In this document: positions 15,458 through 24,377 of the stretch, in pieces
Numbering within the stretch: the first letter of the stretch is position 1
How the letters are laid out: each line of letters begins with the position of its first letter
Source of the DNA: Deltaproteobacteria bacterium
GTDB taxonomy: Bacteria; Desulfobacterota; Desulfuromonadia; Desulfuromonadales; Geopsychrobacteraceae
Direction of reading: 5' to 3'
DNA: 47,860 nucleotides
NCBI GenBank assembly: GCA_024276935.1
Contig: JAJRWH010000094.1
Location: 1 to 47,860, forward strand
The notes under the pieces: generated by a model
What the model saw: the letters and a program-made list of their open reading frames with translations, nothing else
Databases searched by the model: none
Told to the model about the DNA's origin: nothing
Program-made: the position numbers and the translations under genes

Positions 15458-17545
15458 ATGCTGGACGCATTATTCAAGCCCAAAGCGGTCGCCCTGATCG
15501 GGGCCTCAACCAAGGAACTTTCGATCGGCAATGTCATCATCCGTAATCTGCAAAAATACGGATACAAGGGTGAGATCTATCCGGTGAATGCCAAGGCGAC
15601 CGAGGTCTGCGGGATTAAGTCTTACCCGACCTTGACCGATATCCCCGGCGAGGTTGATCTGGCTCACATCATAATCCCCAGCCAGTTTGTGCCTGATGCC
15701 ATTGAAGAATGCGGGCGCAAGGGGGTTAAAGCGGTCATTATCAATTCAGCGGGATTCAGTGAAATGGGCGAAGAGGGTGCCCGGCTGCAAGAGGAGTTTC
15801 TGGCCAATGCGCGCAAGTACGGCATTCGCCTTTTTGGCCCGAACTGTCAGGGAATCATCAACTCTGACCCTGAACTGAATGCTTACTGCAACTTCACCTT
15901 CACCTTTCCCAAGCCGGGCAGTATCTCGGTTGTTGCGCTCTCAGGCGGGGTTGGGGCGTTGATCATGCAGGTGCTGGACGATCTGGATATCGGCCAACGT
16001 CTCTATGCCAGTAACGGCAATGCCTGTGATGTGTCGATTCCGGAAATCATTGAATACTATGGTGAAGATGACGGAACCAAGGCGATTATTCTTTATACCG
16101 AAGGGTTCGACAAGCCACGTGAGTTCCTTGAAATTACGCGCAAGGTGACCAGCAAAAAACCGGTGCTGGCGATGAAGGCCGGACGGACCGAAGAGGGAGC
16201 CAAGGCGGCCTCTTCTCATACCGGATCTCTGGCCGGGGTCGATATTGCTACCGAACTGATCTTTGAGAAGATCGGGGTGCTTCCCTTCCATGACGAAGGT
16301 GAGATTGTCCGGGCGGCGATGGCCTTTTCGAGTCAGCCGATTCCGCAGGGCAACCGGGTCGGCATTATCACCAATACCGGCGGCCCGGCAGTGATTGCGA
16401 CCGATGTTCTGGTCGATTTCGGAATCGAGGTTCCCAAACTTGGCGAAGAGTCGATTGCCCGGCTGCGTGAAACCCAGTTTCCCCAGGCCGCACTCGAAAA
16501 CCCGGTTGATGTGGTTGCTACCGCCGGAGGGCCGCAGTTTCGAGCCGCACTCGATGTGATGATGGACGACCCGCAGATCGATTGTGTCTACATCAACTTT
16601 GTGACCGCACCCTTCACCGATACCGATGAGGTTGCGCGTGAAATCGTGGCCGTCAGCCGTCAGCGCCGCAAGCCCCTGGTCTGTAACTTCATGACCAATC
16701 TGAAGCTGGAACGTTACCAGAAGACCATGGCGATCCTCAAAGAGGGTGAGGTGCCCTACTACGCCAATCCCGGTGATGCCGCCCGCGCTCTGGGAGCCCT
16801 GGTCCGCTATGGCCAGATTCAGCAGCGCGACATCGGTCAGCCGCAAATTTTCAGCGGAGCCGATCCGGCCACAGCCAAAGCGATTATTGAACAGGCTCAA
16901 AAAGCTGGCCAGAGCGTGCTGAGTGCCTTTGATGTCTATCGGATCTTTGAAGCTTACGGAATTAAGGTTGCGCCCTGGCAGGTGGTTGGTTCCGCAGATG
17001 ACGCCGTCGCCGCAGCGGACAAAATCGGTTATCCGGTTGTCGTCAAGGTTGATTGCGCCGCGATTGACCACAAAAGTGATATGGGTGGCGTTGCGATCAA
17101 CCTCAAAGATGCCAAGGCCGTGCGTTCGAGTGTTGAAGAGATGCAGCAGCGCCTTGGAGAATACGGCGAGCTTGGATTTCTGGTGCAGAAGTTTATGCCC
17201 GGTGGACGTGAGCTGATCATTGGTGCCAGCGCAGAACGGGAACTGGGCCATCTGGTGATGTTTGGACTGGGCGGCATTTACGTTGAGGTTCTCAAGGATG
17301 TGGTCTTCAAGATCGTCCCTGTCACCCGCGTTGAAGCCGAAGAAATGCTGGCCGGAATCAAGACCAGCGCCCTGCTCGACGGCGTCCGTGGTGAAGACGG
17401 TATCGACAAGCAGGCGGTCATTGAACTGATTCAGCGTGTTTCGCAGCTGTTGGGTGATCTGCCGATGATTCAGGAGATGGATCTGAACCCGATCATGGCT
17501 TTTGCTGACCAGGCTTTTGCCGTAGATGGCCGGATTCGGATCTGA
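15458..17545 (+). CDS. ADP-forming acyl-CoA synthetase, fused alpha-beta form
   Basis: This 695-residue protein interconverts acyl-CoA + ADP + phosphate with acid + ATP + CoA. The order is CoA-binding domain (1-about 130), succinyl-CoA-ligase-like domains with the phosphohistidine H254 (ASSHTGSLAG) to about 460, then an ATP-grasp domain to the end. This matches fused acetyl/aryl-acetyl-CoA synthetases of anaerobes. In this locus it could activate an aromatic or dicarboxylic acid, or gain ATP from arylacetyl-CoA made by IorAB. Its ATG follows the TAG of the previous gene without a gap, so the two are likely translated together. Confidence 0.92.
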   Translation: MLDALFKPKAVALIGASTKELSIGNVIIRNLQKYGYKGEIYPVNAKATEVCGIKSYPTLTDIPGEVDLAHIIIPSQFVPDAIEECGRKGVKAVIINSAGFSEMGEEGARLQEEFLANARKYGIRLFGPNCQGIINSDPELNAYCNFTFTFPKPGSISVVALSGGVGALIMQVLDDLDIGQRLYASNGNACDVSIPEIIEYYGEDDGTKAIILYTEGFDKPREFLEITRKVTSKKPVLAMKAGRTEEGAKAASSHTGSLAGVDIATELIFEKIGVLPFHDEGEIVRAAMAFSSQPIPQGNRVGIITNTGGPAVIATDVLVDFGIEVPKLGEESIARLRETQFPQAALENPVDVVATAGGPQFRAALDVMMDDPQIDCVYINFVTAPFTDTDEVAREIVAVSRQRRKPLVCNFMTNLKLERYQKTMAILKEGEVPYYANPGDAARALGALVRYGQIQQRDIGQPQIFSGADPATAKAIIEQAQKAGQSVLSAFDVYRIFEAYGIKVAPWQVVGSADDAVAAADKIGYPVVVKVDCAAIDHKSDMGGVAINLKDAKAVRSSVEEMQQRLGEYGELGFLVQKFMPGGRELIIGASAERELGHLVMFGLGGIYVEVLKDVVFKIVPVTRVEAEEMLAGIKTSALLDGVRGEDGIDKQAVIELIQRVSQLLGDLPMIQEMDLNPIMAFADQAFAVDGRIRI

Positions 17546-17592
17546 AACAGAAGATGACTCATGGCGCACCTGAAGAATAAAAGGATAAAAAA

Positions 17593-18930
17593 ATGCTGTT
17601 AGGAAAAAAGGAAGCTGAGTTCAACTGGCGTGACAGCTGTCGCTCCCGGATCACGACCGCAGAAGAGGCGGTCAAGGTGATCAAATCGGGAGATCGGGTT
17701 TTTCTGACCGGCAATGCGTCGGTTCCCTTGCCCCTGCTTGATGCCCTGGTTAAGCGTGCACCCACATTGCAGGATGTCGAAATCTGCCATCCCCTGACCA
17801 TCTGCCCGGCTGATTATGTTGCCCCGGAGATGGAAGGGCACCTGCGGATCAATTCGATGTTCATCAGTGCCAATGTGCGTAAAGCGGTCAATGAAGGGCG
17901 GGCTGATTTCACTCCGGTCATGCTTTCCGAGTTTCCACTGTTGTTTAAAAATGGTCACTTGCCGGTTGATGTGGCTCTGATCCATGTTTCACCGCCTGAC
18001 GAAAATGGTTTTTGTTCGATGGGAGCTGAATCGGGACTGACTATTTCAGCGGCAGAGGTCTCCAAGATCGTTATTGCCATGGTCAATGAGCAGATGCCGC
18101 ACACTTTGGGTGATACGGCCATGCATATCGACAAGATGCATTACATCGTGCCTGCCGACACCACATTGTTCGAAATGCCGATGGGTGACGGTGCCGATCA
18201 GGAAGTAGTTGAGCGTATCGCGGCTCATATTTCCAAACTGATTCCCGATGGCGCAACCATGCAGCTGGGGATTGGTGATATCCCCAATGCGGTTTTGAAA
18301 TTTCTGTTCGAAAAGAAAGATCTCGGTGTTCATTCCGAATTGATTTCTGACGGAGTGATCGATCTGGTCGAAGCGGGGGTGGTCAACGGGGCGCGCAAGA
18401 CCCTGCATCCGGGCAAGATCATCTGTGGTTTTTTGCTGGGGACCAAACGTCTTTATGAATGGGTTGACAACAATCCCCTGGTCGAGCTGCGTCGCACCGA
18501 ATATGTCAACGATCCTTTTGTGGTGGCGAAAAACGAGCGGATGGTCGCAATCAACTCGGCCATTGAAGTTGACCTGACCGGTCAGGTCTGTGCTGACAGT
18601 ATCGGCACCCGGTTCCATTCGGCAGTTGGTGGTCAGCTCGATTTTATCTATGGCGCGGCCAGATCAAAGGGGGGAGTTCCGATCATTGCTCTGCCCAGTA
18701 TTTCGACCCAGCGTGACGGCACTGTTTTAAGCCGCATTGTGCCTCTGCTGAAGCATGGTGCCGGGGTGGTTACCAGTCGTAATCATGTGCACTATGTGGT
18801 CACCGAGTATGGTGTGGCAGAGCTCTACGGAAAAACGGTTCGCCAGCGGACCGCAGCTCTGATTGAGGTGGCTCATCCAGATTTTCGTGAAGAGATAACC
18901 GCCAAAGCGAAAGAACTCAACTATCTGTGA
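17593..18930 (+). CDS. Acetyl-CoA hydrolase / CoA-transferase family protein
   Basis: This 445-residue class I CoA-transferase of the acetyl-CoA hydrolase/4-hydroxybutyrate CoA-transferase group moves CoA between carboxylic acids. The likely catalytic glutamate is E249 (VHSELISDG). The GAARSKGG and TEYGVAELYG signatures near the C-terminus are intact. It could exchange CoA between acetyl-CoA (a product of the ring pathway) and an incoming aromatic acid; that is inference. AAGGA precedes the ATG by seven bases; 47 bp separate it from the synthetase. It differs from FldA-type (class III) CoA-transferases used in the phenyllactate pathway. Confidence 0.9.
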   Translation: MLLGKKEAEFNWRDSCRSRITTAEEAVKVIKSGDRVFLTGNASVPLPLLDALVKRAPTLQDVEICHPLTICPADYVAPEMEGHLRINSMFISANVRKAVNEGRADFTPVMLSEFPLLFKNGHLPVDVALIHVSPPDENGFCSMGAESGLTISAAEVSKIVIAMVNEQMPHTLGDTAMHIDKMHYIVPADTTLFEMPMGDGADQEVVERIAAHISKLIPDGATMQLGIGDIPNAVLKFLFEKKDLGVHSELISDGVIDLVEAGVVNGARKTLHPGKIICGFLLGTKRLYEWVDNNPLVELRRTEYVNDPFVVAKNERMVAINSAIEVDLTGQVCADSIGTRFHSAVGGQLDFIYGAARSKGGVPIIALPSISTQRDGTVLSRIVPLLKHGAGVVTSRNHVHYVVTEYGVAELYGKTVRQRTAALIEVAHPDFREEITAKAKELNYL

Positions 18931-19005
18931 ATTGTCCCCCTCGCGGTGCCAAAGGGCGAGAGGATTGGCTGAAATCTGATCAGGATTTGTAAAGGGGTAA
19001 GAACC

Positions 19006-20349
19006 ATGGCGTGGAGTCAGGAAGAAACCATCAGTCGCGATGAGATGCAAGCCCTGCAACTGAAAAGGTTGCAGGAGACGGTCAGTTACGTTTATGAAGG
19101 CAATCGCCATTATCGGCAGAAACTTGATGCTCTGGGGATAAAACCTGGTGACATAAAATCGCTTGATGACATCAAGAATCTTCCCTTTACGACCAAACAG
19201 GATCTGCGCGACAACTATCCCTTCAATCTGTTTACCGCACCACCGAAGGATATTATCGAGTATCACGCCACCTCGGGAACCACCGGCAAACCGATTGCAG
19301 TCGGGTATACGCGCAAGGATATTGATATCTGGTCCGAAGCGATGGCCAGAACCTGTGCCGGAGCCGGAATCACCAGCGATGACGTGGTGCAGAACATCTT
19401 TGGTTACGGCCTGTTTACCGGCGGTCTGGGAGCCCACTATGGTGCCTTGCGTGTCGGAGCGGGGGTGATTCCCATTTCGGGCGGCAATACCCAGAAACAG
19501 ATCATGCTGATGGAAGATTTTGGTACCACAGCCTTAACCTCTACACCCTCTTTTCTGGTTCATATTCACGAAGTCGGTGAGCAGATGGGGGTTGATTTCA
19601 AAAAGCTCAACCTCAAGCGGGCCATTTGCGGGGCCGAGCCCTGGAGTGAATCGATGCGCCATTCGATTCAGGACAAATTCGGCATTACAGTCTGCGACAT
19701 CTACGGCCTGTCTGAAATTACCGGGCCCGGTGTTTCTTTCGAGTGTCACGAAGAACAGAATGGCCTGCACATCAATGAAGATTTCTTCTATCCGGAGATC
19801 ATCGATCCGGACACAGGTGAGGTGCTTCCAGCGGGTGCTGAAGGAGAACTGGTTTTCACAACCATTCACAAGTATGGCCAGCCCCTGTTGCGTTACCGGA
19901 CCCGTGATATTTCCAGCCTTTCTTATGAAACCTGCTCGTGCGGGCGGACCCTGGTGAAAATGGCCAGAGTGACCGGACGGAGTGATGACATGCTGATTAT
20001 TCGCGGGGTCAATGTTTATCCCTCGCAGATTGAAGCGGTTATTCTGCGCCGTGAGGGAGTTTCACCACACTACATGGTGATCGTCGAACGCAAGGGCGCC
20101 ATGGATTCTCTGCGGGTGAAAGTTGAGGTTACAGAAGAGTTCATGGTGAAGGCTGCTGCCGATATTCTGCAAGGAGACGAGTTCGATATTCTTGAAGATG
20201 TCTCGGCGGTGCGCAGCAAAAAACGCAACCTGCAGCAGGATATAAAAGATGTGATCGGGATCAGTGTTGAAATTCAACTGGTCCCACCTGGCAGTATTGC
20301 CCGCAGTGAAGGCAAGGCCAAGCGGATTGAAGATCGTCGTAAAGATTGA
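19006..20349 (+). CDS. paaK: Phenylacetate-CoA ligase-like AMP-forming ligase
   Basis: This 447-residue adenylate-forming ligase of the PaaK group would make phenylacetyl-CoA or a related aryl-CoA from acid, ATP and CoA. The phosphate loop SGTTGK is at 90-95, an YGLSEITGPG motif follows mid-protein, and the hinge-region motif YRTRDIS and the C-terminal lid are present. Length is normal for the family. Directly upstream of iorA-iorB, it belongs to the widespread ligase/IorAB/ACT arrangement for aryl-pyruvates and arylacetates. Benzoate or hydroxyphenylacetate are alternative substrates. Confidence 0.9.
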   Translation: MAWSQEETISRDEMQALQLKRLQETVSYVYEGNRHYRQKLDALGIKPGDIKSLDDIKNLPFTTKQDLRDNYPFNLFTAPPKDIIEYHATSGTTGKPIAVGYTRKDIDIWSEAMARTCAGAGITSDDVVQNIFGYGLFTGGLGAHYGALRVGAGVIPISGGNTQKQIMLMEDFGTTALTSTPSFLVHIHEVGEQMGVDFKKLNLKRAICGAEPWSESMRHSIQDKFGITVCDIYGLSEITGPGVSFECHEEQNGLHINEDFFYPEIIDPDTGEVLPAGAEGELVFTTIHKYGQPLLRYRTRDISSLSYETCSCGRTLVKMARVTGRSDDMLIIRGVNVYPSQIEAVILRREGVSPHYMVIVERKGAMDSLRVKVEVTEEFMVKAAADILQGDEFDILEDVSAVRSKKRNLQQDIKDVIGISVEIQLVPPGSIARSEGKAKRIEDRRKD

Positions 20350-20441
20350 GTAAGGGGTCTAAAAAGAGCAGACCAGCAGACTCGTTGGGATCATTTATCA
20401 GGTTTCCACACAGGAACCAGTTTTCAAAAAGGAAGATTTTG

Positions 20442-22208
20442 ATGAAGAAAATAATTTCCGGCAATGAGGCCATTGCCCTGGGTTTTGGGGATGCAGGGGG
20501 TGTTTTCGCCTCCGGTTATCCTGGGACACCAAGTACCGAAACCCTCGAAGAGGTTGCCCGTTTGGGGGATGTTTACTGCGAATGGGCTGCCAATGAAAAA
20601 GTCGCGCTTGAAGCGGCAATTGGTGGATCGATTGCCGGGGGCCGCTCCCTGTCGACTATGAAGCATGTCGGAGTCAATGTTGCTGCCGACCCGCTGATGA
20701 CCCTGACCTATACCGGGGTCAACGCCGGTCTGATTCTGATGGTGGCCGATGATCCGGGTATGCATTCTTCACAGAATGAGCAGGACAGTCGCAACTACGC
20801 CAAATTTGCCAAGGTCCCGATGCTCGATCCTGCAGATTCACAGGAAGCCTACGACATGGTACGGGCCGGGTTCGAAATCTCCGAGCAGTTCGATACCCCG
20901 CTGATGTTGCGCACCACCACCCGGATTTCCCACGCCAAGGGCGTTGTGGTTCCTCATGCAAAGGTGGAGCCGCAGATCGGTGAATGGGTCAAGGATGTTC
21001 CCAAATATGTCATGCTGCCCAACTTTGGCAAGATCAAGCATGTTCAGGTCGAAGAACGGTTGCTGAAATTGCAGGAGTTCGCCGAAACTACCCCGCTTAA
21101 CCGGGTTGAAATGGGTGATACCGAAATCGGGATCATCACGTCAGGGGTTTCCTACCAGCATGCCCGTGAAGCCTGTCCCAATGCGTCATTTCTGAAGCTT
21201 GGTCTGGTTCATCCCTTGCCAGAGCGCAAGATCCGTGAGTTTGCTGCCAGCGTCAAGCGGCTGGTTATCGTTGAAGAAATGGATGCGATTTTTGAAGAGC
21301 AGATTCGCGCCATGGGCATTGAGGTCGAGATCGGTAAAAACAAGCTGCCCCTGTGTGGCGAGATTAATGCCGATCTGATCCGGGCGGCCCTGGGCGATAC
21401 CACAACCAAAGTTATTCCTCCGGTCGAAGGGCTGCCTCAAAGACCACCGGTATTCTGTCCCAGCTGTGCCCACCGGGGGCTCTTTACCATTCTCAGCAAG
21501 TTGAAGGCCTTTGTTTCTGGCGATATCGGATGTTACACCCTGGGGGCCTTGCCGCCGATGGGAGCCATGCATTCGGTGATCGATATGGGGGCCAGTATCA
21601 GTGCGGCCCATGGTATGGCCAAGGTCAACGCTTTGGCTGGCCGCGATGAAAAACCGGTGGCGGTTATCGGAGACTCGACCTTCTTCCATTCCGGAATCAC
21701 CGGTCTGTTGAGTCTGGCTTACAACGGCGGTAATGCCCTGGTCATTATCATGGACAATCGCACCACCGGGATGACCGGTGGCCAGGAAAACCCCGGCAGT
21801 GGCAACACCCTGCAGGGGGTTGCGGCCAAACAGGTTGAAATTGCCCCGCTGGTCAAGGCATTGGGTATCGAAAATGTTGCCGAACTGGATGCTTACGATC
21901 TTGAAGCAACCGAAGCTGCAATCAAAAAGGGGCTCGAAACTCCCGGGCCTTACGTATTGATCGACAAAAATCCCTGTATTTTGCGTTACAGAATTCGCAA
22001 GCCGGCCATCAAGGTGGATCAGGACAAGTGCACCGGTTGTCGAGCCTGTCTCAAAGTGGCCTGTATGGCTTTGGGTCTGACGGCCAGTGGTGAAAAGCAG
22101 AAGGTCCGGGTTGACCCCAACGTCTGTAACGGCTGCGGTGTCTGTGCGCAGATGTGTAAATTCGACGCGATGCACGCAATTGAGGGAGAAAACAATGCAA
22201 ATCTTTAA
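20442..22208 (+). CDS. iorA: Indolepyruvate ferredoxin oxidoreductase, alpha subunit
   Basis: This 588-residue subunit oxidatively decarboxylates aryl-pyruvates to arylacetyl-CoA, reducing ferredoxin. It has an N-terminal pyrimidine-binding domain, a TPP-binding region with GDSTFFHSG followed by an Asn in the next helix, and a C-terminal 2[4Fe-4S] domain. The clusters are C530, C533, C536, C541 and C562, C565, C568, C572. The first has four rather than three residues before the last Cys. The start at 20442 has AAGGAAG six bases upstream; an in-frame start at 20346 overlaps the ligase gene and is rejected. It overlaps iorB by 14 bases. Confidence 0.95.
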   Translation: MKKIISGNEAIALGFGDAGGVFASGYPGTPSTETLEEVARLGDVYCEWAANEKVALEAAIGGSIAGGRSLSTMKHVGVNVAADPLMTLTYTGVNAGLILMVADDPGMHSSQNEQDSRNYAKFAKVPMLDPADSQEAYDMVRAGFEISEQFDTPLMLRTTTRISHAKGVVVPHAKVEPQIGEWVKDVPKYVMLPNFGKIKHVQVEERLLKLQEFAETTPLNRVEMGDTEIGIITSGVSYQHAREACPNASFLKLGLVHPLPERKIREFAASVKRLVIVEEMDAIFEEQIRAMGIEVEIGKNKLPLCGEINADLIRAALGDTTTKVIPPVEGLPQRPPVFCPSCAHRGLFTILSKLKAFVSGDIGCYTLGALPPMGAMHSVIDMGASISAAHGMAKVNALAGRDEKPVAVIGDSTFFHSGITGLLSLAYNGGNALVIIMDNRTTGMTGGQENPGSGNTLQGVAAKQVEIAPLVKALGIENVAELDAYDLEATEAAIKKGLETPGPYVLIDKNPCILRYRIRKPAIKVDQDKCTGCRACLKVACMALGLTASGEKQKVRVDPNVCNGCGVCAQMCKFDAMHAIEGENNANL

Positions 22209-22767
22209 TATCGTTATTGCCGGAGTTGGTGGTCAAGGCGTGCTGATGGCGTCGAAGGTTCTGGCCGAAAGTGCCCTGGCCAGTGGCATGGATGTCAAAC
22301 AGAACGAAGTTCATGGTATGGCGCAACGTGGTGGCAGTGTCATCAGTTTTGTGCGGATTGGCGAGCAGGTTAATTCGCCGGTGGTTATGCCCGGAACTGC
22401 CGACCTGCTGATTTCGTTCGAGCCGCTTGAAGCCCTGCGCTATATCCACTATCTCAAGCCGGAAGGTCGCCTTGTTTACAACAAGGTTTCGATCAATCCC
22501 AGCACCGTAGCGGCAGGACTGGCGGTTTATCCTGATGATGTCGAGCAGCAGATTACGACCGCCTGCGCCGCAGCCCAGGGAATTGAAGCCCTCTCCATTG
22601 CCCGTGAAGCCGGGAATGGCAAGGCCGTTAATATGGTCATGGTCGGCAAGGTCATGGAATATCTGCCCCTGAAAGAAGACGTCATCACCGAAGTTGTCAA
22701 ACAGATTTCCCGGGACAAAGGGGTTGATGTCAACATGAAAGCGTTGGCTGGTGGTGCTGCCGCCTGA
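22195..22767 (+). CDS. iorB: Indolepyruvate ferredoxin oxidoreductase, beta subunit
   Basis: This 190-residue gamma-domain subunit partners IorA. GVGGQGVLMASKVL near the N-terminus and NEVHGMAQRGGSVISFVRIG are hallmarks of the family. The start at 22195 lies inside the end of iorA and has GGGAG six bases before it. The complex supplies reduced ferredoxin, which could feed the ATP-driven activator upstream or the reverse of the aldehyde oxidoreductase reaction. Usual substrates are phenylpyruvate, hydroxyphenylpyruvate and indolepyruvate. Confidence 0.95.
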   Translation: MQIFNIVIAGVGGQGVLMASKVLAESALASGMDVKQNEVHGMAQRGGSVISFVRIGEQVNSPVVMPGTADLLISFEPLEALRYIHYLKPEGRLVYNKVSINPSTVAAGLAVYPDDVEQQITTACAAAQGIEALSIAREAGNGKAVNMVMVGKVMEYLPLKEDVITEVVKQISRDKGVDVNMKALAGGAAA

Positions 22768-22775
22768 GCTGTTTT

Positions 22776-22789
22776 CGGTTTTCGAACCG
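22776..22789 (+). other. Small intercistronic hairpin between iorB and the first ACT gene
   Basis: CGGTT-TTCG-AACCG forms a five-base stem with a TTCG loop, extendable by one G-U pair. It has no T-run, so it is not a terminator. It may affect messenger stability between iorB and the ACT gene. Confidence 0.35.
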
Positions 22790-22835
22790 GAGACAGGTTG
22801 ACTCACTCGGCTTGAAGAGTTCATTAGGAGATACC

Positions 22836-23279
22836 ATGAAACTGAAACAGATATCGATTTTTCTGGAAAACTCACCGGGGCGGCTTTACGAAGCAACCCA
22901 GGCTCTTGGCGAGGCAGGTCTTAATCTGCGGTCTCTGTCGATTTCCGATATCTCCGGTTTCGGGGTGTTGAGAATTTTGGTTTCCGATGTTGCCACCGCC
23001 CGTCGGGTGATTATGGAAAAGCAGCTTCCGGCGCGGGTTGACGAGGTGGTGGCTGCCGAAATTGTTGATACACCCGGCAGTCTGGCTGAAGCGCTCAAGC
23101 TGTTGATGAAAAACAAGATCAACGTTGATTACATGTATGCTCTGGCCGGAACCTCTTCGGGCAAGGCGGTCATGGTCTTCAGTTTCAGTGACAATGATCA
23201 GGCGATAAAGGTTTTGCAGGAGAACAAGATCAAGATTCTTGATGCCGAAAGCTTCGGCATCCTCGAAGGTCCTGCTTGA
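22836..23279 (+). CDS. Tandem ACT-domain protein 1
   Basis: This 147-residue protein consists of two ACT domains (about 1-70 and 72-145) with no catalytic part. ACT domains bind amino acids at subunit interfaces. The motif LENSPGRLYEATQALGEAGLN at the start of the first domain is typical of stand-alone ACT proteins found next to phenylacetate-CoA ligase and IorAB. It probably senses phenylalanine or another aromatic amino acid and acts on a neighbour protein; the partner is unknown. AGGAG lies five bases before the ATG. A close relative is encoded at 24378. Confidence 0.9.
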   Translation: MKLKQISIFLENSPGRLYEATQALGEAGLNLRSLSISDISGFGVLRILVSDVATARRVIMEKQLPARVDEVVAAEIVDTPGSLAEALKLLMKNKINVDYMYALAGTSSGKAVMVFSFSDNDQAIKVLQENKIKILDAESFGILEGPA

Positions 23280-23305
23280 GTCGGCCATTTTCCGGGAGAG
23301 AAAAG

Positions 23306-24247
23306 ATGGGTGAAACCAACTATCGTCCACAAAAATTTGCGGTTATCGGTGCGGGTCCTGTCGGGGGAATCGTTGCCGCCTTTCTGGCCAAAGGCGGTTA
23401 TGATGTCACCCTGTGCGATATTGTTCCTGAACTGCTTGCTCCGGCACTGGAGCCTGGTATCCAGCTTGAAGGAACGGACAGTTTTCAGGCCAAGGTGACG
23501 CGGACAACCACCAGGGTTGATGATCTGCTCAATGATCCACCTGATGTTATTTTTATCACCGTCAAGGCCACAGCCCTGCCCTTGATTGCTTCAGCCCTGG
23601 AAGCCTTTGTTGCCTCGGGTCGTTATGTGATCAGCTGGCAAAACGGCATCGATACCGAGCTGGAACTGGCTCAGGTTCTGGGTAACAAGGCGGTTTTGCG
23701 CGGGGTGGTGAATTTTGGTTGTGTCCCCTTGAATCCGGGCCATATCCGGCTGGCATTTCACCATCGCCCCCATTATCTGCAAGAACTTGATCCTGAATCG
23801 CAGGATGCGTCCATCGGAATCTGCAAGGTGTTGACCGAATGTGGTCTTGATACCCAGCATACTTCCCAGATCGCCGATATGGTCTGGCGTAAATCAGTCA
23901 TGAATGCCTGCATGAACCCGATGTGTGCCGTGACCGGAATGACAATGGTTGAGATCATCAATGATCCGATCACCTTTAATCTGGTTGATGCTCTGATCAA
24001 GGAAGGGATTGCTGTCGCCCGTGCCAACGAGTTTTCTTTGGGTTCCGGCTACTATCCCTACGCCATCAATTACATAAAAAATGCCGGAAACCACAAGCCC
24101 TCGATGTTGCAGGATATTGAAGCCAAACGCCGCACCGAGGTTGATTACATCAATGGCAAAATTGTCGAATATGGTCTGCAGGCCGGGATACCGACTCCCT
24201 ACAACAGCATGATTCGGGGGCTGGTCAAGGCACTGGAACCGAAGTGA
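23306..24247 (+). CDS. Ketopantoate reductase (PanE/ApbA)-family dehydrogenase 1
   Basis: This 313-residue NAD(P)-dependent dehydrogenase has a Rossmann loop GAGPVG (15-20) and the family active-site residues K87, N113 (WQNGID), K196 (VWRKSVMN) and E278 (RTEVDYINGK). PanE itself makes pantoate, but a second copy in tandem and this catabolic setting suggest another 2-oxo acid/2-hydroxy acid pair, perhaps an aryl-pyruvate. That is inference. The ATG at 23306 has GGGAGAG about five bases upstream. It sits 26 bp after the first ACT gene. Confidence 0.85.
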   Translation: MGETNYRPQKFAVIGAGPVGGIVAAFLAKGGYDVTLCDIVPELLAPALEPGIQLEGTDSFQAKVTRTTTRVDDLLNDPPDVIFITVKATALPLIASALEAFVASGRYVISWQNGIDTELELAQVLGNKAVLRGVVNFGCVPLNPGHIRLAFHHRPHYLQELDPESQDASIGICKVLTECGLDTQHTSQIADMVWRKSVMNACMNPMCAVTGMTMVEIINDPITFNLVDALIKEGIAVARANEFSLGSGYYPYAINYIKNAGNHKPSMLQDIEAKRRTEVDYINGKIVEYGLQAGIPTPYNSMIRGLVKALEPK

Positions 24248-24248
24248 G

Positions 24249-24333
24249 GCTGAGATGGAGAGAAAAAATCTTTTGGGTTAACCTTTTGTTTTCTCTGCGC
24301 CCTCTCCCGCTCTGCGACTCTCCGTTGAAAAAG
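24249..24333. repeat. Interspersed inverted repeat, copy D (left arm shortened)
   Basis: This element starts right at the stop codon of the first PanE-like gene. The left arm is GGCTGAGATGGAGAGAAAAAA. The right arm runs from TTTTCTCTGCGCCC to CTCTGCGACTCTCCGTTG. The arms share the GAGATGGAGAG and CTCTCCGTT words of copy A. The left arm is truncated, so it may be a decayed copy. It separates the two ACT/PanE-like units. Confidence 0.75.
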
Positions 24334-24377
24334 GTTTTTTGGCGCCCCGATTTCCGCAAGTTGCAAAGGATATTTAC

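Noticed and set aside
15941..17569. Long minus-strand open frame (542 codons) opposite the ADP-forming synthetase
   Set aside because: Composition rich in His, Gly, Asn and Asp reflects the reverse of a coding gene; the plus-strand protein has intact motifs throughout.
18931..19005. Possible hairpin CCTCGC/GCGAGAGG after the CoA-transferase gene
   Set aside because: Stem is short and interrupted, with no T-run; not strong enough to call.
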